64,000 nt of DNA from Pseudomonas farsensis (GCF_014268805.2 NZ_JABWRF020000001.1:1622001-1686000), one strand, 5' to 3'; positions 16,170 through 24,992 are shown, numbered from the stretch's first letter. The notes: a model not told the origin generated them from the letters alone. Numbers and translations: made by a program.

Positions 16170-17333
16170 CTACAACGGCAGCCGGATGCTGAAGGTCGTG
16201 CCATACACCGCACAGGAACGCACGCTGACCTCACCGCCGTGGGCCTCGCTGAGCTCCCTGACGATAAACAGCCCCAGCCCAACCGAACGCACAGTGTCGG
16301 CGCGGTCGCTGGCGCGGGTCATGGGTTCGAACAGGCTTGGCAGCAGGTCCTGGGGGATGCTTAGACCGTGGTTGTGCACGGTGATCAGCGCCGCGTCAGC
16401 ACGCAGGTCGGTGGTCAGGGTGATCGGGTAGCTCAGGTCGCCGTAGCTCACGCCGTTGGCGACCAGGTTGCCGACCATCTGCTGCAAGCGGTCCGGGTCC
16501 AGGTTGACCTGGCCTTGCCCGCGAGCCAGATGGCGGATCGAGGCATGGGCAAAGGCCACGCGCAGCTCGCCCAGGCCCTGCTCGACGGTTGCTTGCAAGT
16601 CGACCCGTTCGCGGCGAATGCTGATGCCTTGGCCGATTCGGGCCGAAGCGAAGTCGAGCAGGTCGGCGATCATCCTCTGGGCACGTTGCGAGGAACTGGC
16701 AATGCTCTCCAGCAGGCGTCGGTCCCGCTCGCGGTGTTCCGAACGCTCCAAAAGCTGTGTGGCCATGCGGATGGCGGTCAGTGGGTTCTTCAGGTCATGG
16801 CTGGCAATGGCCACCATTTGCTCGGCAAACACGGCGCGGCGCTCGGCGCTCTGGTAGGCGGCGGCCAGCTCTTGCTGGGCCTGCTGCAGCGCGCCTTCGG
16901 CCAGGGTCTTCTGCGAAAGCAGCTCTTCGGCGCGGCGGCGCGCGTTGAGCAGTTCGCGCTCGTAGCGGTCGCGTTCCTGGGTGCCGAACAGCGCCAGTTC
17001 GTAATACACCCCGTGCTCATCGTCGCGGCGCACGCCGTTGAGCAGCATGGTGATGATCTGGCCGTCACGGTGTATCAGGTCGAGCTTCACCTCAGCCACC
17101 GAGCCCTGCATCTTCATCAGCGGCGCCCAGTGGGTCTGATGGAAAATGCGCCCGCCCATGGTCAGCAATTCCTGGAACCTGCGCCCCAGCAGCGTTGCGC
17201 GCTCAGTGCCGAGCCAATTGTTGAAGGTGTCGTTGCTGCGCAGGATGGTGCCATCTTCTGTGGTCACCACCAGGCCGCAGGGGGCCCGTTCGAACAGGGC
17301 GTCGGCACTTGGCAGGTGGCTATCCATGGGCAT
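16170..17333 (-). CDS. PAS-domain sensor histidine kinase paired with an RsbQ-like hydrolase
   Basis: The 387-residue cytoplasmic kinase has an N-terminal PAS domain (about 10-125, FERAPCGLVVTTEDGTILRS), a coiled coil (about 125-165), a HisKA domain with His179 (IASHDLKNPLTAIRMA) and an ATPase domain ending SVGLGLFIVRELSEAHGGEV. There are no membrane segments. Its start overlaps the end of the hydrolase gene by 14 bases, so the pair is translationally coupled. By analogy with RsbQ/RsbP of Bacillus, the PAS domain probably senses a product made by the hydrolase, with a kinase replacing the phosphatase output. No response regulator is adjacent. Confidence 0.88.
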   Translation of the reverse strand: MPMDSHLPSADALFERAPCGLVVTTEDGTILRSNDTFNNWLGTERATLLGRRFQELLTMGGRIFHQTHWAPLMKMQGSVAEVKLDLIHRDGQIITMLLNGVRRDDEHGVYYELALFGTQERDRYERELLNARRRAEELLSQKTLAEGALQQAQQELAAAYQSAERRAVFAEQMVAIASHDLKNPLTAIRMATQLLERSEHRERDRRLLESIASSSQRAQRMIADLLDFASARIGQGISIRRERVDLQATVEQGLGELRVAFAHASIRHLARGQGQVNLDPDRLQQMVGNLVANGVSYGDLSYPITLTTDLRADAALITVHNHGLSIPQDLLPSLFEPMTRASDRADTVRSVGLGLFIVRELSEAHGGEVSVRSCAVYGTTFSIRLPL

Positions 17334-18132
17334 GCGCCCATTGCGCCAGGAACCCGTCCATGGCCTCTGAACACGCGGTCGGTGCGCTCATGTGCGGGCA
17401 ATGGCCAATATTGTCGATCATGCACAGTTGGCTGTTTGGCAACACCCCGTGCAGGTAGTGGCCGACGGCAACCGGGGCGATCATGTCTTCGGTCGATTGC
17501 AGGATCAGCACCGGAGTTTCAAGGCCGGCGATATCCTGGCGGTTGTCCGATAGGAAGGTCACGCGGGCAAACTGGCGGGCGATTTCCGGGTCGGTCCGGC
17601 AAAAGCTGTTAGCCAGCTCGTCGCTGAGCGCCGGCTGCCCAGGGGCGCCCATGATCACCGGGGCCATGGTGCTTGACCAGCCAAGGTAGTTGCTGTCCAA
17701 GGTCTCCAGCAGCGAGTGGATGTCGGCCTGGGTGAAACCGCCGACGTAGCCGTCGGAGTCGATGTAGCACGGCGAGGGCCCGACCATCACATGGGCGGCG
17801 ATGCGCCCAGGCTGCAGGCGGTCGGCGAGGGCGCCGATCATGGCGCTGACCGAATGCCCCACCACGATCACCGGGCCCACGGCAAAGGCGTCGATGAGTT
17901 CGTTGAGGTCCCGCGCGTAGCCGTCCAGCGCTGCGTACTTGATGCGGTCGTAGGCGCTGAGTTCGGAGCGGCCGGAGCCGACCAGGTCATAGGCGACAAC
18001 GCGAAAATGCTGGCGAAAATGCGGCAGCAGGTAGCTCCACATCGACTGGTCGCAGCCAAAACCGTGGGAAAAGATCAAGGTTGCACTGCCGGTACCCGAT
18101 ACCTGCACGTTGTTTCGCTGCTGTAGATTCAT
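17320..18132 (-). CDS. RsbQ-like alpha/beta hydrolase
   Basis: The 270-residue protein closely follows Bacillus RsbQ and the related plant KAI2/D14 hydrolases. FSHGFGCDQSMW forms the oxyanion loop, VGSGRSELSAYD follows, Ser94 sits in VVGHSVSAMIG, Asp216 in LQSTEDMIAP and His244 in NIGHCPHMSAP, giving the Ser-Asp-His triad at nearly the same positions as in RsbQ. VMVGPSPCY and FCRTDPEIARQFA are further family marks. It is predicted to be cytoplasmic and to hydrolyse a small hydrophobic ligand for the PAS domain of the coupled kinase gene. The natural ligand is unknown. Confidence 0.9.
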   Translation of the reverse strand: MNLQQRNNVQVSGTGSATLIFSHGFGCDQSMWSYLLPHFRQHFRVVAYDLVGSGRSELSAYDRIKYAALDGYARDLNELIDAFAVGPVIVVGHSVSAMIGALADRLQPGRIAAHVMVGPSPCYIDSDGYVGGFTQADIHSLLETLDSNYLGWSSTMAPVIMGAPGQPALSDELANSFCRTDPEIARQFARVTFLSDNRQDIAGLETPVLILQSTEDMIAPVAVGHYLHGVLPNSQLCMIDNIGHCPHMSAPTACSEAMDGFLAQWAHAHG

Positions 18133-18227
18133 GCCGGTTCCAAGGGTGGAGCAATGTGAAATGCCGCGTGGGGCGCTGCTGCGGTGTTTGTGGGAGTGGG
18201 CTTGCGTCGGTTATGTGCAACCCCCGC

Positions 18228-18435
18228 ACCGGCCTCATCGCAGGCTGGCGCCATATCGATGCCGTCTACGCGGTCAGTGTAGGAGCGGCCTTGTGCCGCG
18301 AAAGGGCTGCGAAGCAGCCCCAGCGATTCTGGTGGGTGCACAGATCCTGGGGCTGCTTCGCAGCCCTTTCGCGACACAAGGCCGCTCCTACACAATCAAA
18401 AGCGACTTGCCCGAAACCATAGAATCCCACAGCGA
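18228..18435. repeat. REP cluster with inverted pair
   Basis: A single arm (GGCCTCATCGCAGGCTGGCG, from 18231) is followed by an inverted pair: GTAGGAGCGGCCTTGTGCCG (from 18279) with GCGAAAGGGCTGCGAAGCAG, and their inverse ending near 18391. The next bases 18391-18433 (ACAATCAAAAGCGACTTGCC and onward) recur almost exactly at 25687-25733. The whole gap 18133-18521 holds no supported gene. Confidence 0.85.
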
Positions 18436-18521
18436 ACTTGCCCAGCCCCAAGCTTAACGCTGCCAAATGATGGCAACAGGACATAGTGCCCCGCTTCCGG
18501 CACCCGTAGCAAGCGGCGTCA

Positions 18522-20588
18522 TCAGGCGTGCCCGCTGCTGTTGACGATCCGCAGGCACAGCGCCTCGTAAGGGTCGAGGTTGATAAGCAACTGGCCGTCT
18601 TCAGTCAGGTCGCCCTCGACCGTCTCGTTGATCATGTCAACCACTGGCCCCGGCGTGAAGCCCGCCAACAGCAGCGTTTCGCTGATCGGCTCGGCACCGA
18701 AGTTCAGCGCGCTGATCTGCGTGCCACGCCCCGCTGGCAGCTCGTGCACCATCACCAGCAGCCCAGGGCTGACCACCTCTGGCACCAGCACCTGACGGCT
18801 GGCAGCAATCCCGTAGGCCTGGCGCACGGCCAGCAGCTTTTTCACCTGGCTGGCAAACGAATCGGGCCGCTCCAACTGTTCTTCCAGGCTGCCGTACAGG
18901 CTTTGCGCGCGCGGCATGCCGCGCAGCGAGGCTTCGGCCTCGGGCGCAAGGTTTGCCAGGTCATAGCCGCCGCGGTGGATCCAGCGCGTATCGCCATCAG
19001 CCATGCGCTCGGCCACCGCCTGCGCCGGCAAGGGCAGGGCGCCTACCAGGTCCCAGCCCGACAGCGCGACCACACCCGGCTGCATGGCGTTGTACATCAC
19101 CAGCAGCAGGTGCACCTTCTGGATGAGGTCGCGGTCAGCGGCGCTGATCTGGTCAAGGTCGCGGATGCCCAGGGCTGCGGTGATCAGGCTGGCCGTGGTA
19201 CAGGAGATGCCGTTGGTCACGAAACGCAGGTTGTAGGGTGCGTGCTCGCCCGACAGGCGCTCGTAGATTTCCTCGCGCACGTGCTCGCGCAGCACGCTGC
19301 CGGGAAGGCTTTGGCCCTTGTAGAGGTACATGTCGTGGGCGTGCAGGGTCCAGAAGTGCACCAACTCGACGGTCAGTTCGTCATGGTTTTGCAGCGCATG
19401 GATCAACGAGGCGGGGTCGATGCCAAAGCTGTGCATCTCTTTGAGCATCAGGCGCAGGAACTCGGTATCACCGGTCAGCAGGGCATGTTGATAGGCCGGG
19501 CGGGTAATAAAGTCGTAGGACAGGTCGGCGCCGCCCTTGGACATCTGGGCGATGTCATCCAGGGTCAGGTTCAGTTCCTGGAAGCTGAAGCCGCCGGCCT
19601 TGCGGATCATGCCGCCAATCAGCTGGTTGCCGGTGATCGACAGCGGATGGCTCTCGGACCACGCCGGGCCGTTGGCACGCGCCTCGACGCCCAGAAAGCC
19701 GTTGGCGTCCAGGCGCAGCCCGCGGGCGCCGAGGCAGTCCAGGGCATGCAGGGCATCGCCGATGATCATCTGCTGGGCGCTGAAGGTCGGGTCGAGCCAG
19801 TTCAACGAGGGCTGGCCCTCCTTGAAATAGTGCAGGTACACCCAGCGCCGGGTCTTGCCATCGACGCCGACGATGGGCGGCGTGGCGCTCCAGTCGGTGT
19901 CCTTGATGCCGGGTTCGAAGAAAATCACCCGTTGCAACTGGCCGACGATGTAGTGGCGCAGCTTGAGCTCGTCGCAGGTGGCCGGTGGCAGGTTTACCGC
20001 ATCGCGCCCGGCGGGTACGTCTGGCAGCAGGGGCCAGTCTTCCTCACGGATTTCGACCATGTGGTAGAGCCCGGGGTAACAACCATGGGCGAGTTCCGCC
20101 AGGCGAAAATCGGCGCCCTTGCCGGTGTGCGAGGGGATCAGGTCGTCGATGGTCACGGCGTTGTGCGCCGCGGCCAGGCGGCTCATTTGCACCAGTTCCT
20201 GTTCGCTGCCGTAAAGCGGGTCGATGTCAAAGCTGATGCGGTCGAAGTTGCCGTCGATGCTTGGCGTGGTCTGGCGCCCGCTGGTGCCCCCGGATTGCTT
20301 GATCGGCCCGGTGTGTACGCCCTGGATGCCCAGCTCCGACAGCCGCTTCCACAGCGTTTCATTGCCGAGGGCCGCCAGCACGCTGCTGCCTGCTGGCGCG
20401 ATGATGGCGTCGGGGTAGACCGTCAGCCACACCGAGGCGATTTCGGTGGCGCGGCGCGGCTGAGCCTCGGCATAGGCGTTCTGCCACAACCGCGGCTGGC
20501 CGGCGTAGGTGAGGGCGCGTTGCTGCGAGGCACGCAGCATCGAGCGCGCTTCGAGCCATTCGATATAGGCGTCATCGGGTCGGGTCAT
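18522..20588 (-). CDS. GH13-family alpha-glucan enzyme, trehalose-synthase-like
   Basis: The 688-residue protein is a GH13 (alpha-amylase clan) TIM-barrel enzyme. The retaining-mechanism residues are visible: nucleophile Asp294 in [11 protein letters not shown], acid/base Glu338 in [12 protein letters not shown], and Asp403 in [10 protein letters not shown]. An N-terminal extension of about 50 residues precedes the barrel, and a C-terminal beta-domain (about 600-685) follows. NHDELT is typical of trehalose synthase and related maltose glucosyltransferases, which fits the trehalose/glycogen metabolism of this group, but the loops differ and substrate specificity is open. No signal peptide is present. 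It stands alone, divergent from the small genes at 20.7 kb. Confidence 0.8.
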   Translation of the reverse strand: MTRPDDAYIEWLEARSMLRASQQRALTYAGQPRLWQNAYAEAQPRRATEIASVWLTVYPDAIIAPAGSSVLAALGNETLWKRLSELGIQGVHTGPIKQSGGTSGRQTTPSIDGNFDRISFDIDPLYGSEQELVQMSRLAAAHNAVTIDDLIPSHTGKGADFRLAELAHGCYPGLYHMVEIREEDWPLLPDVPAGRDAVNLPPATCDELKLRHYIVGQLQRVIFFEPGIKDTDWSATPPIVGVDGKTRRWVYLHYFKEGQPSLNWLDPTFSAQQMIIGDALHALDCLGARGLRLDANGFLGVEARANGPAWSESHPLSITGNQLIGGMIRKAGGFSFQELNLTLDDIAQMSKGGADLSYDFITRPAYQHALLTGDTEFLRLMLKEMHSFGIDPASLIHALQNHDELTVELVHFWTLHAHDMYLYKGQSLPGSVLREHVREEIYERLSGEHAPYNLRFVTNGISCTTASLITAALGIRDLDQISAADRDLIQKVHLLLVMYNAMQPGVVALSGWDLVGALPLPAQAVAERMADGDTRWIHRGGYDLANLAPEAEASLRGMPRAQSLYGSLEEQLERPDSFASQVKKLLAVRQAYGIAASRQVLVPEVVSPGLLVMVHELPAGRGTQISALNFGAEPISETLLLAGFTPGPVVDMINETVEGDLTEDGQLLINLDPYEALCLRIVNSSGHA

Positions 20589-20743
20589 GCGGGATACCTC
20601 GGCATCGTCCGTGGGCTGTGTGGTTATGATGGCCTGGCGCTGGAATCGTTCTGCCGGCGCGTGGTCTTCATGCGCCTCGAAGCGCTTTGAACCACTCCCC
20701 CGGGCGACGCCTCCAAACTGAACACCAGCAGGAGGATTGCACC

Positions 20744-20902
20744 ATGCAGCCCAAAACCGAAGGCCTTGAAGAGCAGGGCCCCAGTGGCGTGCCTTATATC
20801 AACGACCCGCAAAAACCCACCTCGCCGCCGCTGAATGATGCAGATGCCACCGAGGCGGCAGAGGCCGAGGAGGGCATCGAGGAGGATGGTGATGTGCTGT
20901 GA
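20744..20902 (+). CDS. Small acidic protein (52 aa)
   Basis: The ATG at 20744 follows a strong site (CAGGAGGATTGCACC). The product starts [18 protein letters not shown] and ends in an acidic run ([16 protein letters not shown]). There is no Cys, His or hydrophobic segment. It is probably a disordered cytoplasmic protein of unknown function, similar in character to the small proteins at 420-563 and 2544-2714. The HhH gene follows 19 bases after its stop. Confidence 0.65.
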   Translation: MQPKTEGLEEQGPSGVPYINDPQKPTSPPLNDADATEAAEAEEGIEEDGDVL

Positions 20903-20921
20903 CACTGCGCCTTGGCTGTAA

Positions 20922-21338
20922 ATGAAGGCCGTTACTGCGGCAAGCCTGGGGATCGATCTGGACGAGGCAGGTGGGTATGGCTTGTATAAATGGCTGCTGG
21001 CAAGCTTTCTGATCGGCAAACGAATACGCTCAAGCGTTGCGGTTGAGGCCTATCGTAGCCTGGTTGTACACGGTGGCCTGGATACGCCAGGCAAACTTGC
21101 GCGGTGCCCGCATTCGAGATTAGTCAGCCTGCTAGGTCAGGCGGGCTACGCCCGCTATGACGAGTCCACAGCCAGGCGGTTACACGCGCTTGGCCGCAGG
21201 CTGGAGCTGGAGATGGCACAGTATCTGGACCATGGGGGCATTACCCAAGGCGAGGAGCTTGGCCCATGGCTTTTGAGCTTTGAGGGCATTGGGCCGAAAA
21301 CGCTGGAGATTTTCATGCGTGAGCGGGTTGATGGCTAA
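20922..21338 (+). CDS. Small helix-hairpin-helix protein, endonuclease III-like fragment family
   Basis: The 138-residue protein contains a clear HhH motif near its C-terminus (LLSFEGIGPKTLEIFMRE), as in HhH-GPD DNA glycosylases. The N-terminal part (YGLYKWLLASFLIGKRI) resembles the helical bundle preceding it. The glycosylase domain's usual catalytic Asp after the HhH, the catalytic Lys within a full HhH-GPD core and the FeS cysteines are absent. It is therefore more likely a DNA-binding relative than an active glycosylase. It is much shorter than Nth (about 210 aa). It converges with hxsA. Confidence 0.65.
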   Translation: MKAVTAASLGIDLDEAGGYGLYKWLLASFLIGKRIRSSVAVEAYRSLVVHGGLDTPGKLARCPHSRLVSLLGQAGYARYDESTARRLHALGRRLELEMAQYLDHGGITQGEELGPWLLSFEGIGPKTLEIFMRERVDG

Positions 21339-21389
21339 AGCCATCAAGGCTATCAACCAGCTTCGAGCGCAGGGCCTGGCCCGCCCGGC

Positions 21390-21977
21390 TCATGGAATTC
21401 GCACGCCCAGGGCATTCAGTGTTGCTGTATCCATTCGTCCATTGACTGTGAGCGAGCTGTCCGACTGAAACGCCATCAGCGCCCCTCGGGTGGCGTTGCC
21501 CATCACTCCGTCGACAGCGCCCTGGTAATACCTGCGTACGGCCAGAGCTGTCTGAACCCTCATCACCAGGTTGCTTTTCTGATCGTTGCTCGGGCGTTTA
21601 CGGGTGGCACTGGCGGCTGGTGTGGCGCTGCCTGGTGGGGAGTAGGCCGAGCTGCCAGTCGATGCGCTCGGTGCGCTATAGCTGCGTGTGGTGGTAGCAG
21701 GAGGGCTGTAGTAGCGCGGTGCGCTATAACCGCCTGAACCGCTGTAATGCGAGCTGTGCGAGCTATGTGAACGGTGCGAACTATGCGAGCGATGGGCGGC
21801 GTAGATGTTCACTGCATCGGCAGCATTGAGCGTGTCGGCAAATACCGGCGGCTGGAGCTTGTCACTTGGCTGCCAGTCTGCGTTAGCCAATGGCAATGGG
21901 TTGGCTTGGGCGAAAGCCGCGCCGGGTAACAGGGTGATGCCGCCCAGCAGAATTTTCCAGCGTTCAAGCAGTTTCAA
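21390..21977 (-). CDS. hxsA: His-Xaa-Ser repeat protein HxsA (predicted substrate)
   Basis: The 195-residue product has a signal peptide (KILLGGITLLPGAAFA). It then has six uninterrupted His-Xaa-Ser triplets at residues 62-79 (HRS HSS HRS HSS HSS HYS), a Ser/Tyr/Pro/Thr-rich linker (about 80-130) and a C-terminal peptidoglycan-binding-like helical domain (about 135-195, RRYYQGAVDGVMGNATRGAL). It starts with TTG at 21977: AAGGAG lies six bases upstream and the codon overlaps the hxsC stop. The arrangement with two radical SAM genes and hxsD defines the His-Xaa-Ser system. The triplets are the expected site of modification, and the mature protein would act in the cell wall or periplasm. Confidence 0.92.
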   Translation of the reverse strand: MKLLERWKILLGGITLLPGAAFAQANPLPLANADWQPSDKLQPPVFADTLNAADAVNIYAAHRSHSSHRSHSSHSSHYSGSGGYSAPRYYSPPATTTRSYSAPSASTGSSAYSPPGSATPAASATRKRPSNDQKSNLVMRVQTALAVRRYYQGAVDGVMGNATRGALMAFQSDSSLTVNGRMDTATLNALGVRIP

Positions 21978-23203
21978 AGCGCGCTCCTTGCGTAGGCTTC
22001 ATAGGCCACGGTCGACAGGGGGTGGATACCGCGGCTTTGCCAGCGGTCGGTATGGGATTTGAAAAATCCAGAGCAGCTATCGATGGCTGCACACTGCTGG
22101 CAGGCATCGATGAACAGGTTTTTCCAGTCTGAGATGCTCTGGCGGGCAAAGCGCGACAGGTGAGGTGGTATCAGACAAAGCGGCAGGTTATAGATTGAAA
22201 CCGGCACGCCACGGTTGAACAGGAACCATGCGGCCTGGCTGAGCGGCTCCTGGTAGTCCAGTGGGTCTATCCAAAGCGCTTCATGGTGCTTTCTGGCAAG
22301 GCCAGTGCTTTCAATGCCCATCAGGGCCACATGGCGCACGAACGGCAAATTGCGGAACACATAGTGCGCAAGCTCTGGCAGCCGTGGGGCAGTCAGGCGG
22401 CTGAGCACCACGCGGATCTCGATGATCTGCTTGGCCCGTGCAAGGTTGTAGAGGCCTTGGAGGGTCTCGCTGTAAGCCCCGGCCGCTTGCACGACATGAT
22501 CATGATCGGCGGCATTGTCGGCATACAGCGGGATACCCCAGCTCAATTGTGGATGACCGAGGCTGGACAGGGCCGCGATCCAACTGGGGTCCTTGAACAA
22601 CCTGCCGTTGCTCAGCACATGAATGGATTTTTCGGGCAGTACCGCTTTGCATTTGGCAAGGATTTCCAGCAACCCATCGCGATAGAGCGTTGGCTCACCG
22701 CCACTGATGCCGAGGTTTTCCTCACCCGCATCCATCAGGTCAATGAGCCGCAGGTTTTCCTCGATGTGCCAACGGTCATCGATATCCTTGGGTGGCTGTG
22801 AACACATCAGGCACAGGCTGTTACAGCGGTCGGTCATGAACAGCAAATTGCTGTCCGAGCCGCGGCGGTACAGCACCCGAACCAAGGTACTGCTTGGCGT
22901 CAGCGCAATAACATCGCCTGGTTGTACGACCTGCTGATCGCTTGGGGAATGCAGGTGCAAGGGCGCGCTCTGGGCGCCTTCTGGCAACGTGCCCGGAGTT
23001 ATGAAGCCAGCAACTGGCAGCGACAACAGGTGCGGGTTCTGCAACAGCATGTCGCTCGGTAGCCACACCAGCAGATCACTCAGGCATGCATCTCCGGCAC
23101 AGACTGCGAGACCTTTTTCAATGAATTCTTCAACGCTGATGACCTTGAGCAGCCGGGGTTCGGTGATGGCATGGGGGGCGAAGTGGGTTTCTTTGGCTAG
23201 CAT
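21974..23203 (-). CDS. hxsC: His-Xaa-Ser system radical SAM maturase HxsC
   Basis: The 409-residue protein has a radical SAM core with the FeS triad Cys127, Cys131, Cys134 (DRCNSLCLMCSQPP), the glycine-rich SAM motif NLGISGGEPTLYRDGL, and a C-terminal Cys cluster (DACQQCAAIDSCSGFF) that could hold an auxiliary cluster. An N-terminal domain of about 110 residues precedes the core, as in the HxsC family. It should act with HxsB in the cytoplasm to modify the His-Xaa-Ser repeats of HxsA before export. The stop codon overlaps the hxsA start, and hxsB ends 5 bases upstream, so hxsD-B-C-A is one operon. Confidence 0.92.
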   Translation of the reverse strand: MLAKETHFAPHAITEPRLLKVISVEEFIEKGLAVCAGDACLSDLLVWLPSDMLLQNPHLLSLPVAGFITPGTLPEGAQSAPLHLHSPSDQQVVQPGDVIALTPSSTLVRVLYRRGSDSNLLFMTDRCNSLCLMCSQPPKDIDDRWHIEENLRLIDLMDAGEENLGISGGEPTLYRDGLLEILAKCKAVLPEKSIHVLSNGRLFKDPSWIAALSSLGHPQLSWGIPLYADNAADHDHVVQAAGAYSETLQGLYNLARAKQIIEIRVVLSRLTAPRLPELAHYVFRNLPFVRHVALMGIESTGLARKHHEALWIDPLDYQEPLSQAAWFLFNRGVPVSIYNLPLCLIPPHLSRFARQSISDWKNLFIDACQQCAAIDSCSGFFKSHTDRWQSRGIHPLSTVAYEAYARSAL

Positions 23204-23208
23204 CGTCG

Positions 23209-24711
23209 TCAGCCCCTGTAGCCGGCAACGGGGACATCGCTGACGGCGCGCCGGTTGAGCCAGGAAAGTAGCACCCGTTGAATGCCGTCATCCGCGTCAT
23301 GCAACAGCCCGAACAGGTGCTGAAGCAGGCCCATGTTCTTTTTGCAGTAGCTGCTGAAGGCCCGATGACCAATGGGGTCGCGCTGGCGCGCATAGTGTTC
23401 GACCGGGTCGGCGCCGCAATAGGGCACCAACGCACAGTCTGCGCAACCTGGCAGTGCTTCGGCAACGCCACTGGCCAGCAACGCAGCCATCACTGGAGAA
23501 CCCAGCAGCTCATGCAAGGGTTGATGAACCGTGCCCAGGCGCAAGCCGTCTTCGCCCATTTCCAGCAGCATCCGAGCTTCGTCCGAGGGGTAGACATGCC
23601 CGTCGTAGTTGTACACCAGCGCAGCAGTGCCTGCGCCCGCCGGGGAGCGCAGGTCGACATAGCCCGAGGAGAATGGCGTGAGGATATTTTTCAAAAGCAA
23701 GGCTGCGTAGCTTTCCGCCAGATAGACACCTTTCTGGTTGATCTGCAGCAGGTAATCCAGCGCTTCTTTATAGAATTCAAGGTAGCGATGCATCGGATAA
23801 TCAAGGCGCTGGGCGCTTTTCGAGGCAAAACCGTAGGGGCTCAGGGGGCGCAGCGAGATGCTTGAGAAGCCGAGTTTCACATATTCATCGATGATCGCGC
23901 GGGGCTGCTCCAGGCTTCTGGAGGTTAACGTGGTCAGCGCCGATACGGCGTCATGCCCCAGATGCTCTCGGACTCGGTGAATACCTTCGACGGTCTTTTC
24001 GTAAGCGTCGCGCGATGGCGTGGGGCGGTTGGCGTTGTGCAGCGACGCGGGGCCGTCAAGTGAAGTGGAGAATTGAATCTGGTGCTGTTTGGCGAAATCG
24101 AGGACCTCGTCCGTCAGATGATGCAGCGTGGTGGTAATCACGAACTGGATATCACGACGTTCAATGGCATTGCGCTGCACCACCTGCTCGACGATCTGCC
24201 GCACTCGCGCAAACGCCAGAAGCGGTTCGCCACCCTGGAATTCGACGGTGAGGGCTGGCGCGTTCGACTCGAACAGGCGATCGACCGCCGCCAAGGCGTC
24301 GGCCTCGCAGAGGTCATGCCCTTCGCCGGCAAGTGGGGCGCGGGAAACCTGGCAATACTGGCAGGTGTGGTTGCAGCGCAGCGTCACCACGAACAGGTGC
24401 AGCGCGGGGCCTTGAAACAGAAAGTCTTTGCGGCTGCGTAATTGCGCTGCCATTTCCGGCAGGGGGTTGTGGCCGCCTGGCTCATAGATGAAGTGTCGGG
24501 CAAGCAAGTCCTTGTAAAGCGGTGTGGCAGGCTGCAGCGTGCGGCGGCTGATGGCCTGCAATTGAGCATCGGTCACGCGCAGGTATTCGCCTGTGTCGCA
24601 AGTCAGCAGTACATCACGGTCACTTTTTGAGCCAATGCGCATGAAGCGAAAAGGCAGTAGGCGGTATGCGCCGGCGTCGCTGGCAATGACGGTCAATGGG
24701 TGAGCTCGCAC
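23209..24711 (-). CDS. hxsB: His-Xaa-Ser system radical SAM maturase HxsB
   Basis: The 500-residue protein contains the radical SAM triad Cys113, Cys117, Cys120 (TLRCNHTCQYCQVSR), the motif VEFQGGEPLLAF and a SPASM-like C-terminal Cys group (LPGCADCALVPYCGADP). The N-terminal LLPFRFMRIG near residue 20 and DVLLTCDTGEYLRV form a small lead-in domain, possibly for substrate recognition. The start is GTG at 24711, inside the end of hxsD (19-base overlap); later ATG starts would remove LPFRF. It is the partner of HxsC. The chemical modification is not known to me. Confidence 0.92.
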   Translation of the reverse strand: MRAHPLTVIASDAGAYRLLPFRFMRIGSKSDRDVLLTCDTGEYLRVTDAQLQAISRRTLQPATPLYKDLLARHFIYEPGGHNPLPEMAAQLRSRKDFLFQGPALHLFVVTLRCNHTCQYCQVSRAPLAGEGHDLCEADALAAVDRLFESNAPALTVEFQGGEPLLAFARVRQIVEQVVQRNAIERRDIQFVITTTLHHLTDEVLDFAKQHQIQFSTSLDGPASLHNANRPTPSRDAYEKTVEGIHRVREHLGHDAVSALTTLTSRSLEQPRAIIDEYVKLGFSSISLRPLSPYGFASKSAQRLDYPMHRYLEFYKEALDYLLQINQKGVYLAESYAALLLKNILTPFSSGYVDLRSPAGAGTAALVYNYDGHVYPSDEARMLLEMGEDGLRLGTVHQPLHELLGSPVMAALLASGVAEALPGCADCALVPYCGADPVEHYARQRDPIGHRAFSSYCKKNMGLLQHLFGLLHDADDGIQRVLLSWLNRRAVSDVPVAGYRG

Positions 24712-24992
24712 CCGGTGAGTGCGGCGCGTACCAGCGCTTCGCGCAGCCCTGCCGTCTCTCGGTCGATCTGATCGCGCAAGGCGAAATCGTTAAGGTGCTG
24801 GAGTACCAGCGCGCGTGCCTGGCCTTCGGGCAAGGTCAGGTTGGCGTGAGCTGGAAACACCTGAAGGCTTATACAGTCCGGTTCGACGGCTACCTGGACG
24901 GCCACAGACTCGGCGAGGTGGTATACGGTTCGCTGCACAACGCTCAGGGGGTAGGCTGCAGGGCTGAGGCTTAAGTTGATTGGCCATGACAT
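24693..24992 (-). CDS. hxsD: His-Xaa-Ser system protein HxsD
   Basis: With the ATG at 24992 (MSWPINLSLSPAAYPLSVVQ; AAGGACAG upstream) the product has 99 residues. It is a small alpha/beta protein ending in a helical part with the stretch LQHLNDFALRDQIDRET, which matches the HxsD pattern L-N-D-(Y/F)-x-L-R. HxsD is the invariant small companion of the two radical SAM enzymes; a leader-recognition or scaffold role is plausible but unproven. It is the first gene of the operon. The upstream 24993-25160 is moderately AT-rich and probably holds the promoter. Confidence 0.88.
   Translation of the reverse strand: MSWPINLSLSPAAYPLSVVQRTVYHLAESVAVQVAVEPDCISLQVFPAHANLTLPEGQARALVLQHLNDFALRDQIDRETAGLREALVRAALTGCELTH

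Noticed and set aside
18528..20690. Open plus-strand frame of 720 codons opposite the GH13 gene
   Set aside because: The minus strand holds the complete GH13 catalytic residues. The plus-strand product is Gln/Ala/Val-rich without any domain.
21738..21795. Tandem repeats in hxsA as a microsatellite or CRISPR-like array
   Set aside because: The periodic DNA encodes in-frame His-Xaa-Ser codons within a recognised gene family; there are no spacers.
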